This document shows positions 1-11,569 of a DNA stretch of 64,000 nt, piece by piece (positions within the stretch are counted from its first letter, which is position 1; every line of letters starts with the position of its first letter). The translations under genes were made by a program, and so were the position numbers. The notes beneath the pieces are model-generated. The model searched no databases, was not told where the DNA came from, and was given only the letters and a program-made list of their open reading frames with translations. Source of the DNA: Trebouxia sp. TZW2008 (taxonomy: Eukaryota > Chlorophyta > Trebouxiophyceae > Trebouxiales > Trebouxiaceae); NCBI GenBank assembly GCA_002118135.1, contig BDIU01000358.1, forward strand, positions 299,895-363,894. Direction: 5' to 3'.

Positions 1-1665
1 GACCAACCTCAGTCAGTCCACTTGATCTCTGGCTTGCCAGGAAAACTTGGTCAAGGGGAAAGTCCTTGGAGCTTTGGATCCTTTCCACCTTCAAGCCGCC
101 TGGCTCTTGAGACTGGCAAACCCCACCACAGACCGTCTACACACAAGCACCTGGTGTTACAGAGAAACGCAGTAGCAGCAGCAGCAACAGCTGTTTTGCA
201 TCACAGATTGTCTACATACAAGCAATTAATGTTGCAGCAGCAACAATGGTAATAACTCGGCGACAGAAAACCTCTACACAAGGAATGAGTGTTATAGCAA
301 CATGTAGCAGCAGCCATGCATATCTATGACAGGTTTCAGCGACTACGCTGTGTGCACACTGTGCTTAATCAGACCAGCCACTTTACAATAGACCAGTTCA
401 CAAAATCCAACACAAGAAGGCTGACAACCAAGCACAAGCTGTTAGGGTGATGCATGTGGCACCACAATGCCACATTGTGGTGCACCAGTCACTGCTTCTC
501 ACTGATAGGATGTACTGCAAAGGTCGGCAAAGAGCTGAGGGAGCCATACCTGAGCGCTTTCAGCCACTAACACCCACGAACCAAATCTCAGAGGCTGTGC
601 AGACTCTGATGAAAGTTTGAGCAATGCCGGCCTCTGAATCTGGACACCTGGGTGTGGGCAAAGAATAATGTCTGAAGCAACTGTCCCACTAATGCCCGCA
701 TGGAGACTAAGGCCGGAGGGGTCAGTTTGTCTGTGGCAGATCAGGCCTATGACTTCATGATTGACTTCATTTTAGCCTGGCACACTTTTGCAGGGTCGAC
801 TGCTAGTGTATCAGCTGCCAGCTGTTGCAAGCAATGATGCTAAGTCAGGCAGAAGCTGTGCCAGCTGTTGTCTGACCCGAACCAGGCAAAGCCTGGCGGT
901 CCCTGTGCCATTGCAGGGGGCCCCTGCATTGCTCACAAGCATTGCTGATAGGCCAGCCATCAGCAGCCAATGCTGCCGCTCAAGGGCAAGGCAACACTTT
1001 TCCATACTGCTAGTGCCAGTGGTCAGAGTCCGCTGCTGCTGTGACCTGCTGCCATGCTGACCGCCCAGCATGGGCTTCAACCCCTGTACCCCTTGTCCGT
1101 GCAACTAGTGACGCAGAATGTTGACTGGACTCTGGCTGAGCCGCATCTGCAACATGCCATTGCAGTGATGCAACCTGTGCTTGAAAGGCAGGTGTATGAT
1201 GCAGCCAGATGTAGAAGAGCAACAGCAACAGCATGTTGAATGTGATGACAACAGGCTCTTCATAGTGCCTGTTGCTCAAGCTGTAAGGCGGCAATCAGCA
1301 GTTGCCAACTCATGCGGCTGTTGTCTCACCTGTGAAACAGCTTGGCCATGCAACCCCACTCTGCAAATGATACAGCAAGGTCACTAGGCTGGTATGCCTC
1401 TTGCTTGCAGCTTGTCTTGAGCAAACAGGCCATCTGATGCCTTCAATGTGGAACTGACCTCAGGTGCACTTAGGTTTGCAGGACATCCAGTGCCAAGTCA
1501 GCACTTAGGGGCAATTCTGCTAAGTATGTTCAAGCAGATTTCGACACCTTCGACAGCGGGCCGAAGTGCCACTGGCGTACAAACCCCACCAGCGGGGCCA
1601 GCAGCAGCTGATCTGGCAGCTGCCACCACTCCTGCGATGCCTGCCGCAGCACCTTTGTTCATGCA
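1..1665 (-). CDS. Unresolved minus-strand gene fragments, left edge
   Basis: I do not recognise this product and could not join a full model. Several minus-strand segments look like exons with splice-like edges. They are 1-97 (open, ...LKVERIQSSKDFPLDQVF...), 550-730 (acceptor CCACAG, donor GTATGG, ending ...SWVLVAESAQ), 1046-1174 (43 codons, acceptor CACAG, donor GTCACA), 1330-1360 (31 nt, TTTGCAG acceptor and GTGAGA donor), and an Ala-rich stretch near 1510-1665 beginning MNKGAAAG that could be an N-terminus. A 26-nt exon ending at a GTCAGA near 870-900 would join 1046-1174 to 550-730 in frame. The segments may belong to one gene running off the window, or some may be chance. Three diverged copies of a short motif at 120-330 resemble the intron-edge arrays seen elsewhere in the window. 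Confidence 0.3.
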
Positions 1666-2829
1666 TGTTGCAAAGGATGTACAAGGCGAAAAAGCTTGCA
1701 AGTGAAACCTCAACACCCACCGTCAGAGGACTGTCGTGTGCTGCACGTCGTCATCGCATCTTGCTCTTGATGACTAGTGATCTACGCTCCACCGCTGGCT
1801 ACCTCCGCAAAACGACAATATAAGGGACTGGGTCTGCTTGACTCAACTTCCTTTCTTCCCGGACTCAAGCAAAGCATTGCTCTATTCACGCAAGCAAGCG
1901 GTATCAACAAGCTGTTAGCAGAATCTGCGATCAGCCAAGCCTGCTTTTCATGTTGCATGGCGCTGTAGCTGCGACAGGTGCAGAGAAACAGACTTTTCCA
2001 TGTGTTGGGCCACTTGATGATCGGCGTGGACATCCTTCGAAAAGGTTTGCGAGCTCTCAGAAGCCAAGCGTACTGTTAACAAGGATTGATGTCAATCAAT
2101 CAATTGAACCCTGCTACCAGGGTAGTCAGCAGCAGTCATCAAAGTGGAAGATTTGCACAGTGACATGCAGGTTTGATTTTGCTGTACCAGGTCATGACAG
2201 CAACTCGAGATCGAACAGTGTCCTGTTGCCAGCAAGTTGCAGAGCTGCCCAGAAAATTTCACATGAGGCCGGACTTGATGCAACTAACAAAGCAGCTGCT
2301 GCATGAAACTGTCTTTCACAACATGGGCTTTAGAACTCTTGAAATCATCTCAAACCCGAAAGTCAAAACACATCATGCTCATCAAAATGCGTATCTGCCA
2401 CAGTTCAATAGTCAGCCAAGGACTTAGCTAAACTCTCATGTATACAGCCTGCAAGCATTGCTGAGTGCAAACTTCACTGCTGCTGCAGTACAAACAAAAC
2501 AATTTGCCCTGCAAAACAGAAGGTGTACATCTATTTGCCAGCATCAGCAAGCCATTTTATGCCGCACGTACACACAAAACATTGCAAGGTCGTTGCTGAA
2601 GCCAGCATCCCTCAGGCACAACAACAGTCGAAAAGTAAAGAATAATTTGCAGCTATCTAGACATGTAGGGCAATGACAGTGTATGGCAAGCAACCAGCTC
2701 CAAAGTACACAGGCAATGAATAACACCATAGCGTATGCAGATCTGTATGGAGCAAATGAGCTCCAAACAGTATCAGAAAAGATACAACCTAAATCTGCTG
2801 CATCTGCTGCGTAAAGCATGATACACACC

Positions 2830-2935
2830 AGCTTCTGTGCCAGAAACGACTCAGCAACAGTTGCATGAATGGCATCAGCGCAGGCGTCCCATGCCGGCAT
2901 TCTAAACGCTTCAATCCACTGAGCATCGTGCTGTG
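2830..2935 (-). other. Isolated candidate exon
   Basis: The minus strand carries an open segment starting after an ACCACAG acceptor and ending at CTG|GTGTGT. It encodes HDAQWIEAFRMPAWDACADA followed by a helical-looking stretch. No partner exon was found on either side, so it may be a piece of the unresolved left-edge gene, a decayed exon copy, or chance. The rest of 1700-3159 shows no supported gene. Confidence 0.15.
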
Positions 2936-3159
2936 GTGTGTGATGTTGCAATGCTGTGCACAACAGCGTCTTGCCACTTGCGACAATCCCACAATGCTGA
3001 TGCCAGCATCAGTCAAATTGGTTATCAATCAGTAAATGCGACAGTCATATGCACGCTGATGAGTTGCTTGTTGGTTCTTCCTGAGCCGCGCTGTGGTTCT
3101 CAGAGAGGGGCGCTTGCTGTCTGCATGAGGCCTGCCTTGGTGAATCAGCAGAGGCAGCT

Positions 3160-6100
3160 TCACCTCATGGGAGTTGATGGCTGTGGTGTTGGCTTATTTC
3201 CCTGTACTTCTACTTCGCTCAGGAATGACATCAAGGGCGCTAGCTGACCAGTTTCTCTGAGTGTCCTGATCCAACACGCAGCAAAAGTCAGTCAGCACTT
3301 TTCAAAACACCGTCACCGATGACACCATCGACAACCAAACATTGCAAAAGGCAAGCACATGAGACACAAAAGGCTAACAGCAGGGAAACATTGCCATATA
3401 CTGTCAAAATGAAAGCTGGTCTTTCCGGATTTTAGTTCGCTAATTTTGATTTGCACCAAACAGGGTCATCAAACCTCACTAGCAACCATGCAGATGCTGT
3501 TACTGCTGCTGGTACTGCAGCTGCTACTGGTGCTGATGCTAATGACAATGATGGCCATGACCAAGGAGAATTTGGGTGAACGCAGAGAGCTCGTTTTGGC
3601 AAATAGCCTCCTAGGACAGGCCAAACAGCTGGCTTATGCTAGCAAGCATGCTGGAACTTACGCTGCTAATGATGCTGCTGTTGCTGTCAATGATTGGCAT
3701 GATCAGAGGCAGTTTACCTGAAAGCAGAGAGCTCAATTTTTCAAGTGACCTCCTGGGAAATGCCGAACTGCTGAATTACCCTAGCAGGTAATGCTGAAAC
3801 CGATGCTGCTGACGCTGCCCACTTGAATTATCAGCATGATGACAAGACGTGGTGATGTGGCAATGATCAGAGGCAGGTTACCTGAAAGCAGAGAGCTCGT
3901 TTTTGCGAATGGCCTCCTGGGACAGGCCAAACAGCTGGCTTATGCTAGCAAGGGACTGGGGCTTGCCCGTGAATATGCCATAGCGCAAGGCAATGACTTC
4001 CCCTTCACGCTCTGGCAAAGATTCCAACACTTCCTCAATGTTGCTTGTGAACCTTCTGCAGCACAAAGGATCAGTCGTTTTGCATATGTCTTCAGCAAAC
4101 TGCATCAAATCACTGCGAACACAAATGCACAATGCTGAAATTGTCTCATTTATCTCCAGAACTTCCTCGATTACACTTGTGAACCTTTTGCAGCACGGAT
4201 TTTGCAGCACAGAGGGTTGACCATGCTGCATATGTAATAACAGTAATAACAGCACTCACTACAAATTTTAGCATACATTGCTGAGTACGTGTGGCACACA
4301 TTCTGTCTCGCCAGGCAGGCTGGTTTTGAGCGTCCGTTTTGTAGGTTTTGTCTTCAAGCAAACTACATCAAATCATTACAGATACAAACACACAGTGCCA
4401 AAATTGTTGTGTTTAGTCATGACATTGGTGACAACCAACTGCTGCCAACATAACAACTGGCTGCAAGGCGCTCCACCAGAGTGTCCCATCATCATCGTCA
4501 TCAAACTGAAGGTCTATCACAGCACAGATGCTGGTAACAGAACCGAACAAACAGTGCTGTGTTTGGCACACTTACGACGTTGACATGGCAACTTCACGGC
4601 TGTCTTCATCAGCAGGCTCGTCAATGCTGGCGCAAAGAAGGTCCAACAGACTGTTCTGACCGCCTGCATCATACTGAGCCTCTATCGGAAGGGGATTGTT
4701 CTTGACGTGTGCGAGCGCCAGCACCACCCGACTGAGAGGTTGATCAATCTCTTTCGCGATCTCTAGGCCTGTTGGCTTTCGATCCCACTCCTGCACAACA
4801 ATATAGACTTTGAAAATTGCCTACAAGCTGAGCCTCGATCACAACAGAAATCCTGACGTTCTCAAGCACCGCCCTGCTGAGAGGTTGATATAATCATCTT
4901 TTTATCTTCTGCACAGCTTGAAAGGAGTTTTGCTGAAGGGTGCAATTACATGCAACTGTCACTGCGCTGAGTGCTGCAAATACTGCACACAAGACTACAC
5001 AGTGGAGTGACAATGCTGGAGTTTGGCCTTTGCCTGATTAATCTTGCAGCTGAGCCCCTTGATGTTCACAGGCAGCCTCGCAATATCCTCATGCAGGCAG
5101 CTCATGCTTCATGAACAAGAGCTTGTGTGAATGCAGATTGCACAGCAAGAAGAGCTTGTGTGAATGCAGGTTGCACAGCAAGAAGAATCAGAAGTAGGGC
5201 ATACCTGGTAGAACTTGGCCTTTGCCTGGTTGATCTTGATGTTGAGCTCCTTGATACTGACAGGCAGCCTTACAACATCCTCATGCTCCATCATATAGCG
5301 GGAAATGGCCCTGCGTAACAGTGCAAGTGGTAAATAACAGTAACAGTAACAGTCACAGCAAGAATAGTAACAGCAGTAACAGTGACAGTAGGACTAGTAA
5401 CAAATCCCATAGCCCTTGGAATGGCCCCATGCTCCATCATGTAGCAGAAGGTTGACCTGCAAAGCAGAAAAGGCAGCAACTACCAGTAGTCACAATAACA
5501 GTGACAGCGAATGGAGCCATCCTCCATCTTGTAGCGGATGGTTGCCCTACATAACTCAACTTGATGAGCCAGTGATAAGCTTATGCAGCAACTTTTTTGT
5601 TTCCATTCAGTCTAAACGTCCACACACTGAAAGGGCTAAGGATACAAATCTTTGTAAATGGGCTTGGGCCCTGCACTGTCCCAAAGCCCACTCCCCACCA
5701 GGTGGACTAGTCGTGCTAGTCAGGCTCAGCAGGCCCAGCTAGATACGTACCAGTTTGCGCATGCAGCACCGAAGTGACGCCCAAAACAAGCTGGCTTAGC
5801 GGGATAGGACTTGGGCCACACATTCCTAGCACATGTGCTGGAACATGTAACCCTGATAACAGCCATGAACTGGCAATTGGGCAAGACAGCTTATTTGTTG
5901 ATCAAAGTGTAGGCCTAAGTGCTGAGTTTGGGCGACCAGGTTCTGCTTTGCATCATAGCCAACAACAGCACCCAGCTCAAGTGTTGATGATGATGTTCGC
6001 AACTTACTTGATGATAGTAGTATAGGCGCAAGTGCTGAATTTGGCACCCAGGCTGTGCTTTGTGTCATATCCCAACAACAGCATCCAGCTCAATTGTTTG

Positions 6101-9100
6101 GTGGTGATATTTGCAGCTTACCTGTTGATCAAAGTGTAGGCATAAGTGCTGAGTCTGGCACCCAAATCCTGCTTTGTGTCATATCCCAACAACAGCACCC
6201 AGCTCGACTGTTGGTGATGATATTGGCAGCTCAACCGTTGATGATAGTAAAGGCGTAAGTGCTGGATTTAGCGCCCAAGTTCTGTACAGGCACAAGGGGC
6301 GAATTTGGTACCCTGATTCTGGGATGTACCAGCTTACCTGTTTATGACCGTGTAGGCGTAAGTGCTGAACTTGGCGCTGAGATTCTGCTTTGTGTCGTAG
6401 CCAACTGCAGCCTTGAGCAACGCAACTTCGCCAACACCAACGAGCTCATTGAAAGGAAACTCTGATCCCTGGCGCTTCACTCGCCACACAAAGCTCCGCA
6501 CCAGCCCCTTGTGATAATGCAGCAGCATCTGCTTAGCACGTTCACCCCTGCACCACAAATGGCGATCTATTGCCTGAGCTTGCACTGCAAAGGATTTAAG
6601 ACCCAGCTGATGTATCAACTCATTGTGATAATGCAGCAGCATCTGCTTAGCACGTTCACCCCTGCACCACAGGTGGCGATGTGTTGCCTGAGCTTGCACT
6701 GCAAAGGGTGTAAGACCCAGCTGATAATCATTCATTCATTCATTATGCACGTGGGCTGGGCAGGCGCAGCAGGCCCAACTAGGTACGTACAGAAGCAATC
6801 GACTGTCTCCAACCAGTTCGATCATGTGCTAAACGAAAGCAATATTTGTCAAACCATTGTCGTTGTGCGGTAGCATCTGCTCGACTCTTTCTCATCTGCG
6901 CATACAGAATCAAATAAGGTGCGCCCCACATTGCAGCAGACACCTGGACCTTTGCAACACCGCAAGATGAAAGTGATCTTGCTCGTGATCCTGTCTGCAA
7001 AGGCAACATGCGTTCTGAGCACGTGATATTGGGCTTGCTGTCCAGCAATGCGAGCACAAATGCTGTGCGATCAGATGCATTGGCATAACCGCAAGGTTCA
7101 GCGCATTCTTCCTGCTCCAGATTATACATTGCACATGCAGGTACCTGTACATGACACACTTTGCTCAGTTTATTGCATCTGTCTTGACCTTGCTTGTTTG
7201 TGTCTTCTTCACAGCTCGGGCATGGCTTCTCATACTATTGTCCATGGGATCACATGAGAGACGCTATGGCACACTTCGCTGTCCATGCAGTATGACCAAG
7301 CAAATTGGAGTTGCCCATGTGAGAATCAAGCCCACATGTGGGACCTGCCAAGCACACCAAGAGTCCCATGCAGCAACACTTGTGAGACATGTGATCACAG
7401 CAGGCAGCAAGCTAGCAACCACACCTGTCAAGCCTCTGATGTAACTGATTGAACGTTTGGGCACCAACAGCATCCTTCCATTTCTTCAGGCGCTGGTAGT
7501 CATCTGCTCTGATAGCCCCGTCTACAGCTGGTGCTGCCGCTGCAACGGTGGACTCCAAAGGGGCTGCATCGCTTGACTCTTCAGGACTTGCATCTGTTGG
7601 TGTTGCTTCTGGAAAGTATACAAGGCGCCGCTGTTGCTCTATGAATGCTGCATCCTGCATGACAAAGCCTCATGTTGTGGCGAGGTGCTCTGGTAGACAG
7701 GCTGAAATCAAGCACAGCAACGCTGCGCACATGTAGGTATGCTGCATTCGGCACGACAAAGCCTTTGATCAAGCTTTCTGCTGGACAGGCTGACATCTGC
7801 AAGCTCTGATTTGTCACATCAAGGTGTCAGCGATGCATGCATATGCTCTGGTAAGGAAATGAGGCGCCACTGTTGTTCTATAAACGCTGCATCCTGCATG
7901 ACAAAGCCTGATGTGTTTGAGAGACACTCTGCTAGTTACACTGGAACCTGCAAGCGTGTCGGTGATGCATACATATACTCTGGGAAGGGAGTGCAGGGCC
8001 AAGGCTGCTGTAGTATGCTGCAGCCTTATGCGTCCTGCATAACCAGGCCTTGTGTTGGCAAAAAGCGATGGTGCATCAGTCAAAGGAAGGTGCAGTGACG
8101 GCATCTGTTGTCAGCATGGTCGTGCAAGCATGCCAATGCTGCAATGTGGTATGAAGCCACTCAGTGTGATAGTACTGCACTGGGCTGTATCTGTGTGATA
8201 CCCAGCAATGTTGGCACTGAGCAGACAGAAACAGGTAGGGCTCAGTATGCATGTACAAAGCATTGCATCAGCCAATCAGCATGCCTGCCTTTTCAAATTG
8301 TTGTGTACAATTTCAACAAAAGTAAAGCTCATGCACTGCAGCAGGGCAGAGAATGCTGCTCTGATTACAACATCAACCAGCACCTCACAGCATTCAGTTA
8401 CAGACAATGGCAGCTTTCGACTTTGCTGCAGACGCACATGCTTGCACAGCAGACATGCAGTTGTACATTAGCAAAGCTTGCCTGGATAGCTGAGGATAAC
8501 ACATTGTGTTCCTCCACACTCAACATCTTGAATACATTGCCATCAGACCATAGTGAAGCTGCAGGCATGCACAGCCTGTGCTTACCTGTATAGCTGAACA
8601 CAACACAAGGTCTTCCTCCACACTCAACATCTTATCTACATCGCCATCAGCTCTTGACAATAGCGGCGGCTGCCGTCCTCTGCGAACAGGGGCTGCTTCC
8701 AGTGTGCCAGGCGACGGTTGCCTCTCCCGATCAAGCGGGTTTGAATAGTATCTGGCCCGTTTTACTGCCAAAGCTCTGGCATGAGATGGTCCCTGTTGCG
8801 TGTCTTGCCTGTAACCAGCTGGACCTGCCTGCTGCGGTGTGGCGTTGCTGCCGCCTGGTGATGTAGACCCTGGGCGACTGTATGCTGCAGCTGGTGTCGG
8901 TTTGACCTGAAGATCAGACTGTGTGCTGCGGTAAGCAGGAGTTGCAACTGCAGCCTGACTGGTGCTCTTCCTACCGCCTTGAGATCTATTTGCATCTGTG
9001 GGCGACGTCTGTCTACTTTGCCTGTATCCAGGTGAAGCTGACCGCTGTGGTGTGGGTTTAGCCTGGAGATTACCCTGTGGGCTGCGATCAACAGGAGCCA

Positions 9101-10049
9101 CAACTGCAGCTTGACTGGTGCTGCTTCTGACATTCATTGGTCTGTTTGCATCAGTCGGAGACTGCTGCCTAGCTTGTCTGTGACCAGGTGAACGTGACCG
9201 CTGTGGTGTGGGTCTGGCCTCGTTTGGACCCACAACTGCAGCTTGACTGTCTCTCTGCCTGGCATTGTTGAAGGTGTTTTCAGCTGCTCTTGTTCTGGCT
9301 ATTTGCCTTTCTGTAGTAGGTGGCTGAATTGTCTTTGCTGCAGCTGTTGAAGCTTGAGCTGGTTTTGCAGGGAGACCTGGACTGGCTTGATCAAGAGTGC
9401 CACTCACAGATTGCTGCTTGAGCCTTGATTTGGAGTTGGACCTATTGCGTGGCCTTGTGGCAGCGGCTGCTGCTTGCTGACTTGGCTGTGAAGCAGATGG
9501 ATCAGCACCGTCAAGACTGTCACCTGAAGGCTTTTGTTTGCCCCTTCTAGGAGATCTGCTACGCCGGCTGAAATTGCCAGATGCTGTCGCTGTTGCTGTT
9601 GCAACTTGGCCATCACTGTTGGGAGGTTTGCTGTCACTACGCTGCTTGGTGCGGGGAAAGGACCTGCTGTTGCCCGAGCGTCTGGCTTTGGCTGGACCAG
9701 GTTTGCTAGCGGCTTGCTTAGCAATGCTGTTGTTTGAGTCAGGTGTCTGATCACTGCTTACTGCTTGTGTGGGAGGAAGCGTCTCAGCTTGGTGCTGCTC
9801 AGGCACACCTTCTCTCTGGAGCTGGTGCAGCTGCAATTGGTCTTGCAGCAGTTCCTGCAGGGGCCGGTCAGTTGCTGTGTTCGCGTTCTCGGGTGTGCTG
9901 AGGACGGCGCCACGGGCATTGCTGACAGTCTGTGCCGACTCCCGCGTCAGTGACGCAGGTCCTGCAAAGGGTCTGAATAGAGGCCTGAAGCGTTTGCTGG
10001 ACGGGAAGGTCTGGCACAGAGGAGAGGTTCTATGACAAATTCCACGCAT
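3160..10049 (-). CDS. Plastid-type RNA polymerase sigma-70 factor
   Basis: Exons in transcription order: 10049-8586, 7654-7425, 6547-6338, 5310-5205, 4790-4576, 4112-3882, 3265-3160 (TGA). All junctions are GT-AG and in frame, giving 853 aa. By family it directs the bacterial-type plastid polymerase to promoters. The first ~470 residues are a transit-like start (MRGICHRTSPLCQTF) and a Ser/Pro/Gln/Arg-rich repeat region. Sigma region 1.2 starts at LSVEEDLVLCSAIQ (end of exon 1). Region 2 is in exons 3-4 (GERAKQMLLHYHKGLVRSF, then AKFSTYAYTVINRAISRYM). Region 3 is in exon 5 (RKPTGLEIAKEIDQPLSRV). Region 4 with its helix-turn-helix is in exons 6-7 (LPEREGEVIALRYG, SISQLFGLSQEAIRKNE). The Trp-Trp pair usual after FSTYAY is Thr-Val here. 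A GTG eight codons upstream is in frame, but the first ATG is at 10049. An alternative end would splice a 43-nt intron after 3164. Confidence 0.88.
3590..3790 (-). repeat. Donor-side copies of sigma exon 6
   Basis: Two diverged copies (about 3588-3655 and 3725-3785) of the end of sigma exon 6, which is centred on ELSAFR and its donor at 3881. The nearer copy keeps a GTAAAC donor. The farther copy has lost the donor and gained a TAG stop. Confidence 0.75.
4140..4410 (-). repeat. Acceptor-side copies of sigma exon 6
   Basis: Diverged copies of the start of exon 6 lie upstream of it in transcription order. One is near 4150-4225 (IEEVLE part) and one near 4350-4405, matching the acceptor region at 4090-4145. 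Confidence 0.7.
5025..5185 (-). repeat. Copy of sigma exon 4 interior plus a short minisatellite
   Basis: 5025-5095 is a diverged copy of the exon 4 stretch encoding KELNIKINQAKAKF. 5118-5185 holds two copies of a ~37-bp unit (AGCTTGTGTGAATGCAG...). Confidence 0.65.
5410..5550 (-). repeat. Acceptor-side copies of sigma exon 4
   Basis: Two copies (5412-5465 and 5505-5552) of the exon 4 start, recognisable by the YMMEHE-coding part and the acceptor context. AACAGT-type short repeats fill 5330-5400 between them and the true exon. Confidence 0.7.
5690..5853 (-). mobile_element. Adjacent short dispersed repeats B and A
   Basis: 5690-5760 contains family B (core GGCTCAGCAGGCCCAGCTAG then TACGTAC). 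5786-5853 contains family A with core AGCACATGTGCT. Both lie in sigma intron 3 and recur elsewhere in this window. They carry no coding capacity. They look like short non-autonomous elements (MITE- or SINE-like), but no terminal repeats or target duplications were proven. Confidence 0.5.
5886..6300 (-). repeat. Four donor-side copies of sigma exon 3
   Basis: Copies near 5888-5965, 6003-6060, 6122-6200 and 6236-6290 repeat the end of exon 3 (AVGYDTKQNL...FSTYAY part) with its GTAAGC donor region. The donor is kept in the copy near 6122 and changed in others. Spacing is about 115 bp. Confidence 0.85.
6618..6726 (-). repeat. Acceptor-side copy of sigma exon 3
   Basis: A close copy of 6510-6610 containing the GERAKQMLLHYH-coding start of exon 3 and its upstream acceptor region. 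The tandem unit is about 109 bp. Confidence 0.85.
6727..6835. mobile_element. Dispersed repeat B with CATTC-type simple repeat
   Basis: A short ATTC run (6727-6745) is followed by family B: GTGGGC..., then GCAGGCCCAACTAGGTACGT, then a TGTCTCC segment. The same order occurs inverted at 15698-15945 and, weaker, at 49683-49775. Confidence 0.55.
7730..8060 (-). repeat. Acceptor-side copies of sigma exon 2
   Basis: Copies near 7735-7800 (partial), 7845-7925 and 7975-8055 repeat the exon 2 start (DAAFIEQQRR part) with the preceding TCATGCAG acceptor. The one at 7845-7925 is closest to the true exon. Confidence 0.75.
8465..8580 (-). repeat. Donor-side copy of sigma exon 1
   Basis: A diverged copy of the end of exon 1 (MLSVEEHNVLSSAIQ versus MLSVEEDLVLCSAIQ). 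Its donor is GCAAGC in place of GTAAGC. Confidence 0.8.
8870..9260 (-). repeat. In-frame ~48-codon repeats inside sigma exon 1
   Basis: About three tandem coding units share the order KPTPQRS.SPGYRQ, QTSPTDANR, STSQAAV. They lie in the low-complexity N-terminal region of the sigma factor. They are in frame, so they lengthen the protein without breaking it. Confidence 0.75.
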
Positions 10050-11569
10050 ATCGATCTCGCTGCTCAGACGCACATATGGCAGTGACTTGCCTCTGAGGCC
10101 GAGACTGCACCAGACAATCTATCGCAGATTCACCCAGACCCGCACGCGCAATAGGATTACGCTCGCAGCACGGCAAGCGTTGACGTCTCTAACCAAGCCG
10201 TCCACGACACTCTTGTTTCATCTATCACGTGGTTATCCAATCTCGACCTATATTTAGGTATGATTTGCATTGATTCATTGTTGATATTGTCTGTTTGACC
10301 CCCCTGTTGGGTCCCAAGGACAGTAAAATTGATTGATTGATTGATTGATTGATATATAAGATCTTCTTCTTCGCAAACCTATGTGAATAGCGGCATCCTC
10401 AGGCCAAATTTCATGCTTTAACAGCCTAAGCAGCTGTGCGAGTGGTTCCCCCACACGTAACATCAGTTGTCCCGTCGAGACTGTGTGATCCTGCATCCTG
10501 TGGGATCAATGGCACCCGTCATGTCATTCTGAATGCACTGAAGATCCTTCAATCAACATGGATGTCATTGAGACAGCCATAGACTGCAGAATTGGGTACG
10601 AATTCTCGAAAATTGTACAGTGCACCTTCATGGTGCGGACGGCCCATGACCGTTGTTGCCCACATGTTTTGTACACTACCAGGCAATCAAAAGCACTGGT
10701 CAAATGCCTCATGCGCTCAATGACATGTCAGTATGTACCTCTCAGACCTAGCTATACATAAACATTCATTCCCTTGCAATTTGCAGTGCTGAACGCCTAT
10801 GTGTAAACTCAAGCTGCTGTCAGACAATTCAGACTTGCTGACAACATGCATCAATTAGGCGCCAAAACTTCCAGACGCATAAGCCCATTGCCACAGCAAG
10901 CTCATTATCAATGCAAGCTGGTTATCAAAGCAAGCTGCTCATCAAGACAAGCTGATTATCGAAGCATGCTGCTCATCAAAGCAAGCTGATTGTCAGCTTG
11001 GCATGGCTGGCAACTGCTTTCATCAGCATTGCAAGACTGTGCCAATCTTGTTGCTGAACAAGCTATCTCTGTCCAGTGCATGTCAGACAAAATCAAAACG
11101 CTGACCCCAGGAGCATTAGTCATCAAAGAGCGAGCCTTGATCCCTGGCCTGATCTATTGTTATACCCTGCAGTGTTGCTTGACCCTGTTTTTTGCTGTGT
11201 AAAAACCCTCCGCCGACCAAATGCACAGTATAAACCCAAAAGAAAGCAGCAGCATGTGTGACACAAGCATCCTTGCATCAGATAGGTGCAGAACACAGCT
11301 CCCCAGCTTCTAGCAACCCCAACACAAAGCAGCCACAGCCGCCATACAAGCACCCTTGTATGTTTGATCCAGACGACAGCTCTGCAACTTCTCGCACATT
11401 CAGCTGCATTCAGGGCTGCTTCTGATCGTACAGGGCGCTAGCATGATGCCAAACGACATGGTCTTTTCTGTTTCCTTTCTACCAGCATACTCAGAGGGCG
11501 TCCAGTGGTATAAATGTTGCAGACATCATGTTTCAACTCCACACAGGCAGCTGACGTTTGCTGTTATGA
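10050..11569. other. Intergenic, sigma 5' side to bZIP 3' end
   Basis: No gene is supported here. It holds a TTGA microsatellite (10326-10352) and degenerate ~20-bp repeats at 10905-10995 of the type AAGCTGNTTATCAAAGC. A minus-strand open stretch at 10275-10496 has a plausible helical segment (LAQLLRLLKHEIWP), but no splice partner or homologue was recognised. It could be 5' leader of the sigma gene. Confidence 0.5.

Noticed and set aside
2173..2427. Plus-strand frame encoding QVAELPRKFHMRPDL... after a CCAG acceptor
   Set aside because: No partner exon was found, another frame over the same bases is equally open, and it would conflict with the minus-strand candidate fragments.
8108..8593. 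161-codon plus-strand open frame
   Set aside because: It lies over a sigma intron and an exon-edge copy on the opposite strand, has no coding signature, and its length is within chance.
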